Under the pieces are notes generated by a model that worked only from the letters and a program-made list of their open reading frames with translations, ran no database searches and had not been told where the DNA came from. A stretch of DNA of 64,000 nucleotides from Virgibacillus sp. NKC19-16 (lineage in GTDB: Bacteria; Bacillota; Bacilli; Bacillales; Amphibacillaceae): NCBI RefSeq assembly GCF_021560035.1, contig NZ_CP074373.1:2910001-2974000 (forward strand), written 5' to 3'. This document shows positions 56,641 to 64,000 of this stretch, piece after piece. The stretch's first letter is position 1. The number at the start of each line of letters is the position of its first letter. The position numbers were made by a program, and so were the translations under genes.

Positions 56641-56651
56641 ATATGTGAATC

Positions 56652-56818
56652 TTACTTTTCCTCGTCAACGCTTTTAATAAATAACGAATGATTCAAATAA
56701 ATGTTATCTATGATGGTTAGTATACGTAATAATAGTCTAAAAGGCAAGTACTTATTAACTCGATTTACGATTTTTTTGGCATCCTCTAGGGAAGTTAATC
56801 GTCAGCCAATTCAGTCAT
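56652..56818 (-). pseudogene. frameshifted small gene before the T-box
   Basis: ATG at 56818 with GGAGAG upstream starts MTELADD, then a one-base shift gives LTSLEDAKKIVNRVNKYLPF, LLLRILTIIDNIYLN and a stop at 56652. The restored product would be about 55 residues. No family recognised; sequencing error is possible. Confidence 0.3.
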
Positions 56819-56887
56819 AATCTACAAATAATTCTCTCCTGGTTACAGAAGAGGATCATCTTAAGAAAGTAGGGTTTATTTTATTCA

Positions 56888-57145
56888 CTAGACCCTACTT
56901 ATTAACCGATTCATTCTCACTAGAAGAAAGAAAGTTGATTCTTGAGAAACGATATTTCCTAGTCCTCCACCCATATTAATGATTTCACCAGTAACGAAAG
57001 AAGATAATTCGGAACCTAAGAAAAGACAAGGAACTTCTTTTTTAGCAAGCGCATCTATAAACTGATCACGCTCATCCCCTGGCGCCATCAATTCATCCCA
57101 AAATGGCGTCATGATAGGGCCGGGGGCAATCGCGTTAAGAGGGTT
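56888..57145 (-). pseudogene. C-terminal relic of an SDR oxidoreductase
   Basis: NPLNAIAPGPIMTPFWDEL, ALAKKEVPCLFLGSELSSFV and TGEIINMGGGLGN are the conserved last third of short-chain dehydrogenases. A TAG lies just upstream and the catalytic Tyr-Lys region is absent. The normal stop after GGLGN is lost. Part of the decayed stretch between the T-box unit and the sulfonate genes; the rest of 57146-57292 shows nothing coding. Confidence 0.75.
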
Positions 57146-57292
57146 GCTCTAAAAACCTTGATGCATGCTTCCCTGACAGTTAAGACCCTTGTTGGGGAAC
57201 CGCACTTTCTAATAATATTCATGATGCAAATCAGATAAAACAATGAATTTTATCTAATAAGAGGATATTCAAGAGTGAGAAAATTTTATCTA

Positions 57293-58486
57293 CTAATTTA
57301 TAATATTTTCGTGTTTAACACTGTGTAACTTTTCCACAAGTGCTAATAGAACTTCTTCTACATCCTTTTTTGTAGGAATAATTCGATTGGTTGTAATACC
57401 GTTTCCACTTAAAGCATCGTCCACAATCGTAGACAAATTGACTTTCAAATCTTCTATGTCAATATACTTCAAACCATCTTGCCATATGCCAAATTGCCTA
57501 TTATATTCCTCTACTAAAACTATTGACTTTTCCGCTAATTCATTGACATCTTTGCTAGAGTCTTCCCCTAGTGCCACAGCAATTGTGGCATATCGTTCCG
57601 GTACTGCAGAAACGCCAAAACGCATGACAAACGGTAACAATAATGCAACACTTAACCCATGAGGAATATAAAATCGCGCACCTAATGGCCTACCTGCTGC
57701 ATGTGCCAGATTAGTAGATGCGTTCGAAAAAGCTGTCCCAGCATAGCAGCTAGCTAAAAGCATCTCCTCCCTTGACTTTACATTGCTTCCTTCTTCATAT
57801 GCGATGTGAAGATTCTTTCCTACTAAATTAATCGCATTAAGTGCATAATCATCCGTTATCCGACTTGCATTTGTTGATACATATGCTTCAATCGCATGGG
57901 TTAGCGCATCCATTCCCGTGTACGCGGTAAAATGCCTTGGTAGACTCGTCGTCAAAAGTGGATCCAATATCGCCACATCCGGGGCTAAATCAGGATGACC
58001 TGGATTCATTTTCACTTCTGTTTCACTATTTTTTACAACCATCACTTTTGTCGCCTCCGAACCAGTCCCTGCTGTCGTTGGTAAAGCCATTAAAGGCAGC
58101 CGATCCAAGCGAGTTTGTGATGCGATTGCTTCCCATTTCATGTAAGGGTTCTTTGCAAAAAGGGCTACTGCCTTTCCAATATCAATTGCACTTCCTCCGC
58201 CAAGCGATAATACTCCATCCGCATTTGAATCATGCAGCTTTTTCAATGCACCATTTAAATGATCTGTAGTTGGTTCCCCATGGTAGTCTGAAAAGAATGT
58301 GACCCGCACATGTTCCTCATCCAAAATTTGCTTTATTTTCACATCATAATTTAGGGGATCTGTCGTTAGAAATGCATCGATAATAACAAACAGATGAGAA
58401 ATCCCTTGCCTCGTCGCTATCTTTCCTATACTTTCCAAACTTTTTTCCCCTACCTCTAACTGTCTTGGTAAAAATACCGAACTCAT
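57293..58486 (-). CDS. iron-dependent alcohol dehydrogenase
   Basis: 397 residues of the group III Fe-ADH family: LSLGGGSAIDIGKAVALFA NAD loop, PLMALPTTAGTGSEAT, TGMDALTHAIEAYVS and NLAHAAGRPLGARFYIPHGLSVALLLP with the metal-binding Asp/His set. It interconverts an alcohol and aldehyde. Last gene of the DctP-DctQM-ADH row near xsc, so it is a candidate isethionate dehydrogenase forming sulfoacetaldehyde (Bilophila SarD, which works in reverse, belongs to this family). AAGGAGG precedes the ATG. Confidence 0.88.
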   Translation of the reverse strand: MSSVFLPRQLEVGEKSLESIGKIATRQGISHLFVIIDAFLTTDPLNYDVKIKQILDEEHVRVTFFSDYHGEPTTDHLNGALKKLHDSNADGVLSLGGGSAIDIGKAVALFAKNPYMKWEAIASQTRLDRLPLMALPTTAGTGSEATKVMVVKNSETEVKMNPGHPDLAPDVAILDPLLTTSLPRHFTAYTGMDALTHAIEAYVSTNASRITDDYALNAINLVGKNLHIAYEEGSNVKSREEMLLASCYAGTAFSNASTNLAHAAGRPLGARFYIPHGLSVALLLPFVMRFGVSAVPERYATIAVALGEDSSKDVNELAEKSIVLVEEYNRQFGIWQDGLKYIDIEDLKVNLSTIVDDALSGNGITTNRIIPTKKDVEEVLLALVEKLHSVKHENIIN

Positions 58487-58579
58487 TTTAGCTCCTCCTT
58501 CGTGTTTTTTAAAATTGAAATAAATATTTTTCTTCTAATACCTTAATCATTCAAAAAAGCATCATTTGGTAGATTGATG

Positions 58580-60472
58580 TCATTCCGTAAAATCCGTCAG
58601 CCATAAGCTGATTTCTGGAACAAATGTAACAATCCCAAGCATTACCAACATCGTCCCAAGTAATATGTTGTTCCCTTTAATAACTTCTTCAATTTTAAGT
58701 TTCGCCGTACTCGCAGCAACAAAGAGATTAACACCAACTGGCGGCGTGATGAACCCAATTGCTAAGTTGAAGACCATAATGATACCGAAGTGAACTGGAT
58801 CAATTCCTAAAGCCGTTGCCATCGGTAATAAGATCGGTGTAACAATAACAATTGCAGCCAATGCCTCGATTACCAGACCAACCAATAACAAGAATAAATT
58901 CAACAGTAATAAAATAACAATCTTATTTTCGCTAATACCAAGAACAAAATTTGCGACCGTTTCTGCCACCTGTTCCAACGTTATCAATCGTCCAAAGATA
59001 CTTGCCATTACAATTATTAAAATAATAATGGACGATGTTACACCTGCTTTAGCTAATTGCCGATAAAATGACTTCAAGTTAAGATCTTTATAGACAAACA
59101 CACCAATTATCAAGCCATATGCTACAGCTACTGCAGCAGCTTCTGTTGGCGTCATTAAACCGCCATAAATCCCACCTAAAATAATTATTGGTACAAGAAA
59201 TGCAAGCTTCGCATCCCATGCAGCCTTAAGTGTCATTTTTAAATCAAATGATGATTTACCTCCTTTCCATCCATTCTTTTTAGCAATAAAATAAGTAACA
59301 CCCATTAATCCAATACCAGTCATTATTCCTGGAATAATTCCTGCAATAAATAGATCTGAAATAGACTCTTGTGACATAACGCCGTAAATTACAAGCGGAT
59401 TGCTCGGAGGAATTATAACCCCAATTGAACCAGCTGTTGCAACAATTGCTGTTGAAAACCCAGGGTGGTAGCCTTGTTTGATCATCGCTGGAATTAATAT
59501 AGTTCCAACAGCCGCAACAGTTGCCGGTCCTGAACCACTAATCGCTGCAAAGAACATACTTGTTACAATAGCCACTAACGCCAATCCACCAGGTAAGAAA
59601 CCGATTAACTCATCCGAGAATTTTAATAATCGTTGGATAATGATCCCACCGCCCATGATGACACCAGCAGCGATAAATAATGGTACTGCCATTATTGGAA
59701 AACTATCAATGCTTGTAAAAGCCGTTTGCGGAAAAAAGTCCACTGGAATCGCATCGGTTGCAATCACGGTCGCGATCGTACTCACACCTAAGGAAAAGGC
59801 AATCGGCATTCCGATAAAAATAAACAAGATGAAATAGCCAAACAATAAGAGAGAAATTTGCAAGTCGCCCAGGAAAGCAACAGGCAACACCATAATAACT
59901 GATAATACTAATCCTAAAATACCTTCTTGCATCGTCAATTCTTTTGTATCTTTAAGAAACTTTTGAATTAAACGTATTGCAATAAGCACAAATCCAATGG
60001 GAACCGCACTATATGGAATGGCCATTGGAATGGCCATTGCCGGCGTTGTCTGGGACGTTTCAAGCTGAAAGCTGATCAGTTCGAATCCATAACGTATCAT
60101 GATATAGCTGAAATACAGCATAAAAACAGTATTTGCTATTTCAATCGCATGTTGCCACCTCGTCGGTAACTTATCAAACAGCACATTGACACGAATTGAT
60201 TCTCCCTGTCGAATTGCTAAACTTGCACCAAGAAATGAAACAAGAATAAATAAGTAACGTGACATTTCTTCCGTCCAAGTAGTGATATTTGCCACTTCAA
60301 TAAAGGGTAATAGATATCGGTTGATGACTTGGAAATTAATCAATAATATAAATAATGCAAAGCCAACAACAATGAATACTTCCTCAAATCGTCGATCCAA
60401 AAAATTGAAGAAATTATGCTTCCTCTGCGGTTTTTCTGTTTTTGGCCCTTCCACCTCTGTAGCCTGCTCCAT
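58580..60472 (-). CDS. fused TRAP transporter membrane protein DctQM
   Basis: 630 residues. An N-terminal DctQ part (about 30-180, four helices, with REGESIRVNVLFDKLP-like ESIRVNVLFDKLPTRWQHAI) is joined to a 12-helix DctM part (about 195-625: GIPIAFSLGVSTI-like GMPIAFSLG, IMGGGIIIQRLLKFSDELIG, SGSGPATVAAVGTILIPAMIKQGY, GVIIPPSNPLVIYGV, FITPPVGVNLFVAAST). QM fusions are common. It imports an organic anion with Na+. It is located between dctP and Fe-ADH; AGGAGG precedes the ATG. Confidence 0.93.
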   Translation of the reverse strand: MEQATEVEGPKTEKPQRKHNFFNFLDRRFEEVFIVVGFALFILLINFQVINRYLLPFIEVANITTWTEEMSRYLFILVSFLGASLAIRQGESIRVNVLFDKLPTRWQHAIEIANTVFMLYFSYIMIRYGFELISFQLETSQTTPAMAIPMAIPYSAVPIGFVLIAIRLIQKFLKDTKELTMQEGILGLVLSVIMVLPVAFLGDLQISLLLFGYFILFIFIGMPIAFSLGVSTIATVIATDAIPVDFFPQTAFTSIDSFPIMAVPLFIAAGVIMGGGIIIQRLLKFSDELIGFLPGGLALVAIVTSMFFAAISGSGPATVAAVGTILIPAMIKQGYHPGFSTAIVATAGSIGVIIPPSNPLVIYGVMSQESISDLFIAGIIPGIMTGIGLMGVTYFIAKKNGWKGGKSSFDLKMTLKAAWDAKLAFLVPIIILGGIYGGLMTPTEAAAVAVAYGLIIGVFVYKDLNLKSFYRQLAKAGVTSSIIILIIVMASIFGRLITLEQVAETVANFVLGISENKIVILLLLNLFLLLVGLVIEALAAIVIVTPILLPMATALGIDPVHFGIIMVFNLAIGFITPPVGVNLFVAASTAKLKIEEVIKGNNILLGTMLVMLGIVTFVPEISLWLTDFTE

Positions 60473-60550
60473 ACATCTACCTCCTAATTAAAAGCTTGCT
60501 GTCGGTGTAGTATTACTTGGTGCAAATACCTAACATTTCCCATCCTAGAA

Positions 60551-61603
60551 TCATTCTGAAAATATACCTTCTTTTGTCTTGCCTAATGTTTCAAGGATGA
60601 TATCGACATATTCCGGTTCAGCATATCCTTCACGAACATAGGTATCCCAAACTACTTCACTTGCTTGTTTCCACTCCATCATTTCTTCTTCCGTAGGCTC
60701 ATATACTTCCACTCCAAAATCAATAAACTGCTGTTTTGCTTCTGCCTCACGTTCATTAGCAACTTGCCGCTGCCATTCCATCGCTTCTTGACCGGATTCC
60801 ATAATAATGTTTTGCTCTTCTTCAGTTAAGTCATCAAATATCTCCTTATTCATAACAACAATGTCCGAGCTATAGTTATAATTAACCTCTGTGGCATGGG
60901 AAAGTACCTCTTGGTGTTTCGAATCCCATAACAAAGAATAGCTATTTCCTTCTCCATCAACCGTTCCTTGCTGCAATGACGTAAACACCTCAGACCAGGA
61001 AATAGGCGTAGGGTGAGCACCAAATGCTTCAAAATCAGCTTGCTCAATACGAGAATTTGTTGTGCGTACTTTCATCCCTTCCAAATCGGATGGGACTTCC
61101 ACAGCATGTTGATTATTAACAATCTGCCTGAATCCGTAATCTGGGAAGAAGATAACCTTAAAACCAGATTTCTCCATTTCCTGACGAATAATATCCCCAG
61201 GTTCTCCGTCAATTGCTTTGTACACCTCTTCCTTATTCTCAAAAATGTAAGGTAAATCCCAAGCAGTAAAATAATTAGTAAAACTCGTCATATTAGGAGT
61301 CGATGAACCAGCAAAGGAGATACTCCCGCGCTGTGCACTTTCAATCACTTCACGATCATCACCAATAAGCCCATCATGATAAGTTTCAATAATTATTTTT
61401 CCATTTGATTTTTCTTCAACAAGTTCAGCAAATTTATCACTCCCTAGTGATACCGGATGGCTCGCAGCTTTTGATTGGGCTAATCGAAGCGTTATAACAT
61501 CTGTATCTGTAGCCCCCGCAAACTGTGATAACCGAACGTCAGATAATATTATCAGAGAGACTAAAAGTGAAAACACTAAAATCGGAATTACTTTTCTTTT
61601 CAT
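60551..61603 (-). CDS. TRAP transporter substrate-binding protein DctP
   Basis: 350 residues. Signal or anchor 1-31; then ITLRLAQSKAASHPVSLGSDKFAELVEEKSNGKI, GDDREVIESAQRGSISFAGSS, and GMKVRTTNSRIEQADFEAFGA, in which the Arg binds the carboxylate or sulfonate of the ligand. TSLQQGTVDGEGNSYSLLWD follows. It delivers ligand to DctQM. First gene of the row; a cre site and TATAAT lie upstream. Sulfonate as ligand is inferred from the neighbouring xsc. Confidence 0.92.
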   Translation of the reverse strand: MKRKVIPILVFSLLVSLIILSDVRLSQFAGATDTDVITLRLAQSKAASHPVSLGSDKFAELVEEKSNGKIIIETYHDGLIGDDREVIESAQRGSISFAGSSTPNMTSFTNYFTAWDLPYIFENKEEVYKAIDGEPGDIIRQEMEKSGFKVIFFPDYGFRQIVNNQHAVEVPSDLEGMKVRTTNSRIEQADFEAFGAHPTPISWSEVFTSLQQGTVDGEGNSYSLLWDSKHQEVLSHATEVNYNYSSDIVVMNKEIFDDLTEEEQNIIMESGQEAMEWQRQVANEREAEAKQQFIDFGVEVYEPTEEEMMEWKQASEVVWDTYVREGYAEPEYVDIILETLGKTKEGIFSE

Positions 61604-61674
61604 AAATTGCCTCCTCTATTCGGATCAACACTAACAATTTCAATTTTTATTATTAATACGCAAATAATGTAGGC

Positions 61675-61680
61675 ATTATA
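61675..61680 (-). promoter_or_regulatory. -10 box upstream of dctP
   Basis: TATAAT on the minus strand. The expected -35 position (61703-61698) holds AATATG, a poor match, and lies beside the cre site, so an activator or alternative control is possible. Confidence 0.45.
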
Positions 61681-61705
61681 TTGCTAACCTTTAAAAACAT
61701 ATTTT

Positions 61706-61719
61706 TGGTAACGCTTACA
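61706..61719 (-). promoter_or_regulatory. cre site upstream of dctP
   Basis: TGTAAGCGTTACCA on the minus strand agrees with TGWAANCGNTNWCA at 13 of 14 positions. Suggests CcpA control of the sulfonate transport genes. The remaining 61720-62089 is AT-rich with no gene. Confidence 0.7.
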
Positions 61720-62089
61720 ACATGTTTTTTTATAGACACCCTCCCTCATTTTCCTTTTAAGGAAACTACTAATCTGAATATGAAGCAGGCATTCTTATTA
61801 ATCATTCCATCACCATAGCCTTTTCATCATGTAGACCCTACCAGTTAGTATGTAATATTATTTAAACATATTCTCTTAATAAATCAATAATTTTCTAAAA
61901 ATGTTAAAATCGTAATTTTTTATAAGGTATATAACTTTTTATAATAAAACAACGTATTAGAACTGCCTGAGAACGTTTAAAGGTGTGATAGTTTTACATA
62001 TAGAAGACAGATTTCTTATCAAAAAGGAAATAATTTTTTTAAAGTGCGTCGTGCGATCATTTTATTATGAAAGTTATTTCAAAAAGCCC

Positions 62090-62113
62090 TCTGCCAATCA
62101 GACAGAGAGCTCC
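62090..62113 (-). terminator. terminator after xsc
   Basis: Minus strand GAGCTCTCTGTC, short loop, GCAGAGGGCTTTTT; an imperfect stem with a T-run, eight bases after the stop. Confidence 0.7.
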
Positions 62114-62121
62114 CAATTACA

Positions 62122-63897
62122 CTATTTTCCCCACACACTATAATCTAGATGCTTATATTTATCCAATAAACGTGTAGGCATCTTCAAGGCATCTTTACGA
62201 AATGGTGGTGCAAGCTGTGTACCATCAACATAAATATTTAATACAGCTGGTTTCCGCTTTTTCAATACCTCTTCTATCGCAGGAACTATATCTTCCGCTT
62301 TATCAATGGTATATCCAAGCGCTCCCATTGATTTGGCCACTTCAGCAAATTCCGGTGCTTCAATATTAGAACCGACATAACGATCATCATAGTAATCGAC
62401 CTGGTTTTTCTTTTCAGCTGCCCATGCTTTATTATTGAAGACACAGGCCACCACTGGAATGTTTTGTTCAACAGCTGTACTAACTTCATGCAGGCTCATG
62501 CCCCAAGCACCATCACCGATGATTGCAAACACAGGGGCATCCGGTTCCGCAAGCTGTGCGCCAAGTGCTGCTGGATAGGCAAAACCAGTATTGCCAAATG
62601 TCAGTGCTGCAATATGACGACGGGTTTGGTTGAATTTCAAATAAGCATTCGCTGTCGACGAAACGTTACCGATATCAGAGGAAACAATCGCGTTTTCCGG
62701 CATCGCTTTTGTCATTTCCAATAAAGCACGGCGTGGATTGATTGGATTGCCACTTTCCATCGCCAAATCTACCAGCTCCTGCTCCCACTCTTCTTTGCGT
62801 TTGCTTACAAGCTTCACTCGATCATTATCCTTTTCGGGGGAAGGTAGGGCCGCTTGCAACCCTTGATAAATTTCATCACTTGCCTCTTTTGCATCCCCAA
62901 TAATACCAACCTCAACAGGATGAGTTCGACCTATTTGACGTGGATTAATATCAATTTGAATGATCTTTGCCTGTTTCGGGAAATAATCGATATCATAGCA
63001 TGGCAGTGTACCGAATTGTGACAGACGAGTACCAATTGCCAGCACCACATCTGCTTCTTGCAAGCTGTACATTGCTGCTTTGGATCCCATATAGCCGATC
63101 GGCCCCACCGCTAACGGATGGTCCGCTGGAAACGCATCATTATGCATATAGGCACAAGTTGCCGGTGCAGTTAAGTGCTCGGCTATTTTAACCACAGAAT
63201 CAACACCATCTGCATCAACAGAACCACGTCCGGAAATAATCGCCGGCTTTTTGGCATTCTTCAGCAGTTCAACTGCCCTTTCGATAGACTGCTTATCACC
63301 GCTTCCCCGTTTATCTGCCCGATATTGATTTGGCTGTAGAATATAGTCTTCCAATTCACCATAAAACAAGTCACGTGGAATATCGAATAATACTGGACCA
63401 CGCTCGGCATATGCAATCCGGAAAGCTGTCCGCAGGCAATCAGCCACACGATTTTTGTGTGTCACGCGGACCGTTTCTTTTGTAATTTTATCAAAAATAG
63501 ATACCTGATCCGCTTCTTGAAAACCGTCCAGTCCGATTGAATTCGTTCCGGCAGACGGTGAAATAACTACCATTGGACTATGTGCCTGATTTGCTGCTGC
63601 AACCGATGTAACCATGTTTGTGATCCCCGGGCCATTCTGACCAACAATGACGCCTGCTGTCCCAGAAACACGTTCGTAGGCATCTGCCATATGACCCGCA
63701 CTCTGCTCATGACGCACCGGAATAAAACGAATTCCTGCCGTTGGGAATAAATCCAGCATATCCATAAACGCTGATCCCACAATACCGTAAACTTCTTTCA
63801 CGTTTTCTGCCACAAGAGTTTCCACGATTGCTTCACTTGGTGTCATTTTCTGTTTTTGATTAACTGCCTGCTTCATTTCTTCCGTTTGTTTTACCAT
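62122..63897 (-). CDS. xsc: sulfoacetaldehyde acetyltransferase
   Basis: 591 residues, thiamine-diphosphate enzyme: [51 protein letters not shown] with the conserved Glu, [21 protein letters not shown], and [20 protein letters not shown] followed by NN, the ThDP motif. The [11 protein letters not shown] and GFQE segments separate Xsc from acetolactate synthase. It converts sulfoacetaldehyde and phosphate to acetyl phosphate and sulfite. GAGGAGG precedes the ATG. It follows an incomplete gene by 23 bases. Confidence 0.93.
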   Translation of the reverse strand: MVKQTEEMKQAVNQKQKMTPSEAIVETLVAENVKEVYGIVGSAFMDMLDLFPTAGIRFIPVRHEQSAGHMADAYERVSGTAGVIVGQNGPGITNMVTSVAAANQAHSPMVVISPSAGTNSIGLDGFQEADQVSIFDKITKETVRVTHKNRVADCLRTAFRIAYAERGPVLFDIPRDLFYGELEDYILQPNQYRADKRGSGDKQSIERAVELLKNAKKPAIISGRGSVDADGVDSVVKIAEHLTAPATCAYMHNDAFPADHPLAVGPIGYMGSKAAMYSLQEADVVLAIGTRLSQFGTLPCYDIDYFPKQAKIIQIDINPRQIGRTHPVEVGIIGDAKEASDEIYQGLQAALPSPEKDNDRVKLVSKRKEEWEQELVDLAMESGNPINPRRALLEMTKAMPENAIVSSDIGNVSSTANAYLKFNQTRRHIAALTFGNTGFAYPAALGAQLAEPDAPVFAIIGDGAWGMSLHEVSTAVEQNIPVVACVFNNKAWAAEKKNQVDYYDDRYVGSNIEAPEFAEVAKSMGALGYTIDKAEDIVPAIEEVLKKRKPAVLNIYVDGTQLAPPFRKDALKMPTRLLDKYKHLDYSVWGK

Positions 63898-63920
63898 AAT
63901 TAATTCCTCCTCTATAAAAA

Positions 63921-64000
63921 TTAATATTTATGATCATCACCGGCTAACGGTTGAACCATTAACGTTTCCCTTTCCTTCATAATACTACGTAATGTATCTA
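63921..64000 (-). CDS. C-terminal end of the gene upstream of xsc
   Basis: The last 25 codons, [20 protein letters not shown] then DDHKY and stop. The gene continues past the right edge. Operonic with xsc; a taurine or hypotaurine aminotransferase, a regulator or another sulfonate enzyme would fit, but nothing diagnostic is visible. Confidence 0.55.
   Translation of the reverse strand, partial: DTLRSIMKERETLMVQPLAGDDHKY

Noticed and set aside
56466-56648. Plus-strand open frame across the T-box leader
   Set aside because: No ribosome site and the region is explained by conserved T-box blocks on the other strand.
62122-63897. Acetolactate synthase as identity of the ThDP enzyme
   Set aside because: The [11 protein letters not shown] and GFQEADQ segments and the TRAP/Fe-ADH context fit sulfoacetaldehyde acetyltransferase better.

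Overview
The window reads as chromosomal DNA of a moderately halophilic, endospore-forming-type Bacillaceae (Virgibacillus/Oceanobacillus/Lentibacillus-like). The reasons are low-GC coding, strong AGGAGG ribosome sites, B. subtilis-type gene families (SipW/TasA, Hag with a CsrA leader, RpiR-MalA-MalP, S-box, T-box and preQ1 leaders) and an osmolyte/sodium repertoire (BCCT carrier, OpuAC, a GbsA-like dehydrogenase, NhaC, an SSS carrier). The species assignment is inference. No tRNA, rRNA, CRISPR array or intact insertion sequence was seen.

Layout. 1-2.4 kb: start of a BCCT transporter, a GNAT relic and a secreted lipase. 2.8-11 kb: a matrix and phosphate block on the minus strand (PhoX, three TasA/camelysin-type proteins, a short TapA-like protein, SipW, and a 1135-residue phosphodiester glycosidase-metallophosphoesterase), with tatA divergent from phoX and a six-hexamer PhoP box upstream of phoX. 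11-20 kb: MscS channel, a micro-membrane peptide, a kinase-like protein, an SSS symporter under a SAM-I riboswitch, decayed genes, a Cys/His-rich protein, queT under a preQ1 riboswitch, cytosine deaminase, and an IS605-type end beside a truncated MFS gene. 20-29 kb: nucleoside salvage (three nucleoside hydrolases, ribokinase, an FGGY kinase), a YfcC carrier and AmhX. 29-33 kb: polyphosphate kinase and exopolyphosphatase. 33.5-38 kb: an alpha-glucoside PTS operon with cre. 38-40.5 kb: flagellin followed by a group I intron and a second flagellin C-terminal exon, with a CsrA-site leader. 41-47 kb: a catabolic cassette (amidohydrolase, two Rieske ferredoxins, betaine-aldehyde-type dehydrogenase, FAD reductase, divergent OpuAC) bracketed by related GC-rich repeats. 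47-55 kb: M14 carboxypeptidase, then an asparaginase-like gene, an NhaC carrier, OrtA, OrtB and a class III aminotransferase. 55-57 kb: a SAM-hydrolase gene preceded by a T-box leader, plus gene relics. 57-64 kb: Fe-ADH, fused DctQM, DctP and Xsc, a likely C2-sulfonate (isethionate-type) route to sulfite and acetyl phosphate.

How the parts work together. Sulfur and methionine economy recurs: SAM-I-controlled carrier, SAM hydrolase behind a T-box that may read Met, and Xsc. Phosphate economy also recurs: PhoX with PhoP boxes and TatA, a secreted phosphodiesterase, nucleoside hydrolases, Ppk/Ppx. Short intergenic repeats ending in GGAAGC/GCTTCC sit a few bases after the stop codon of at least seven genes.

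The items most worth follow-up are the flagellin intron with two equivalent C-termini, the OrtAB-aminotransferase cluster that lacks the other ornithine-pathway genes, the oxygenase-less Rieske cassette, and the PhoX-TasA linkage.
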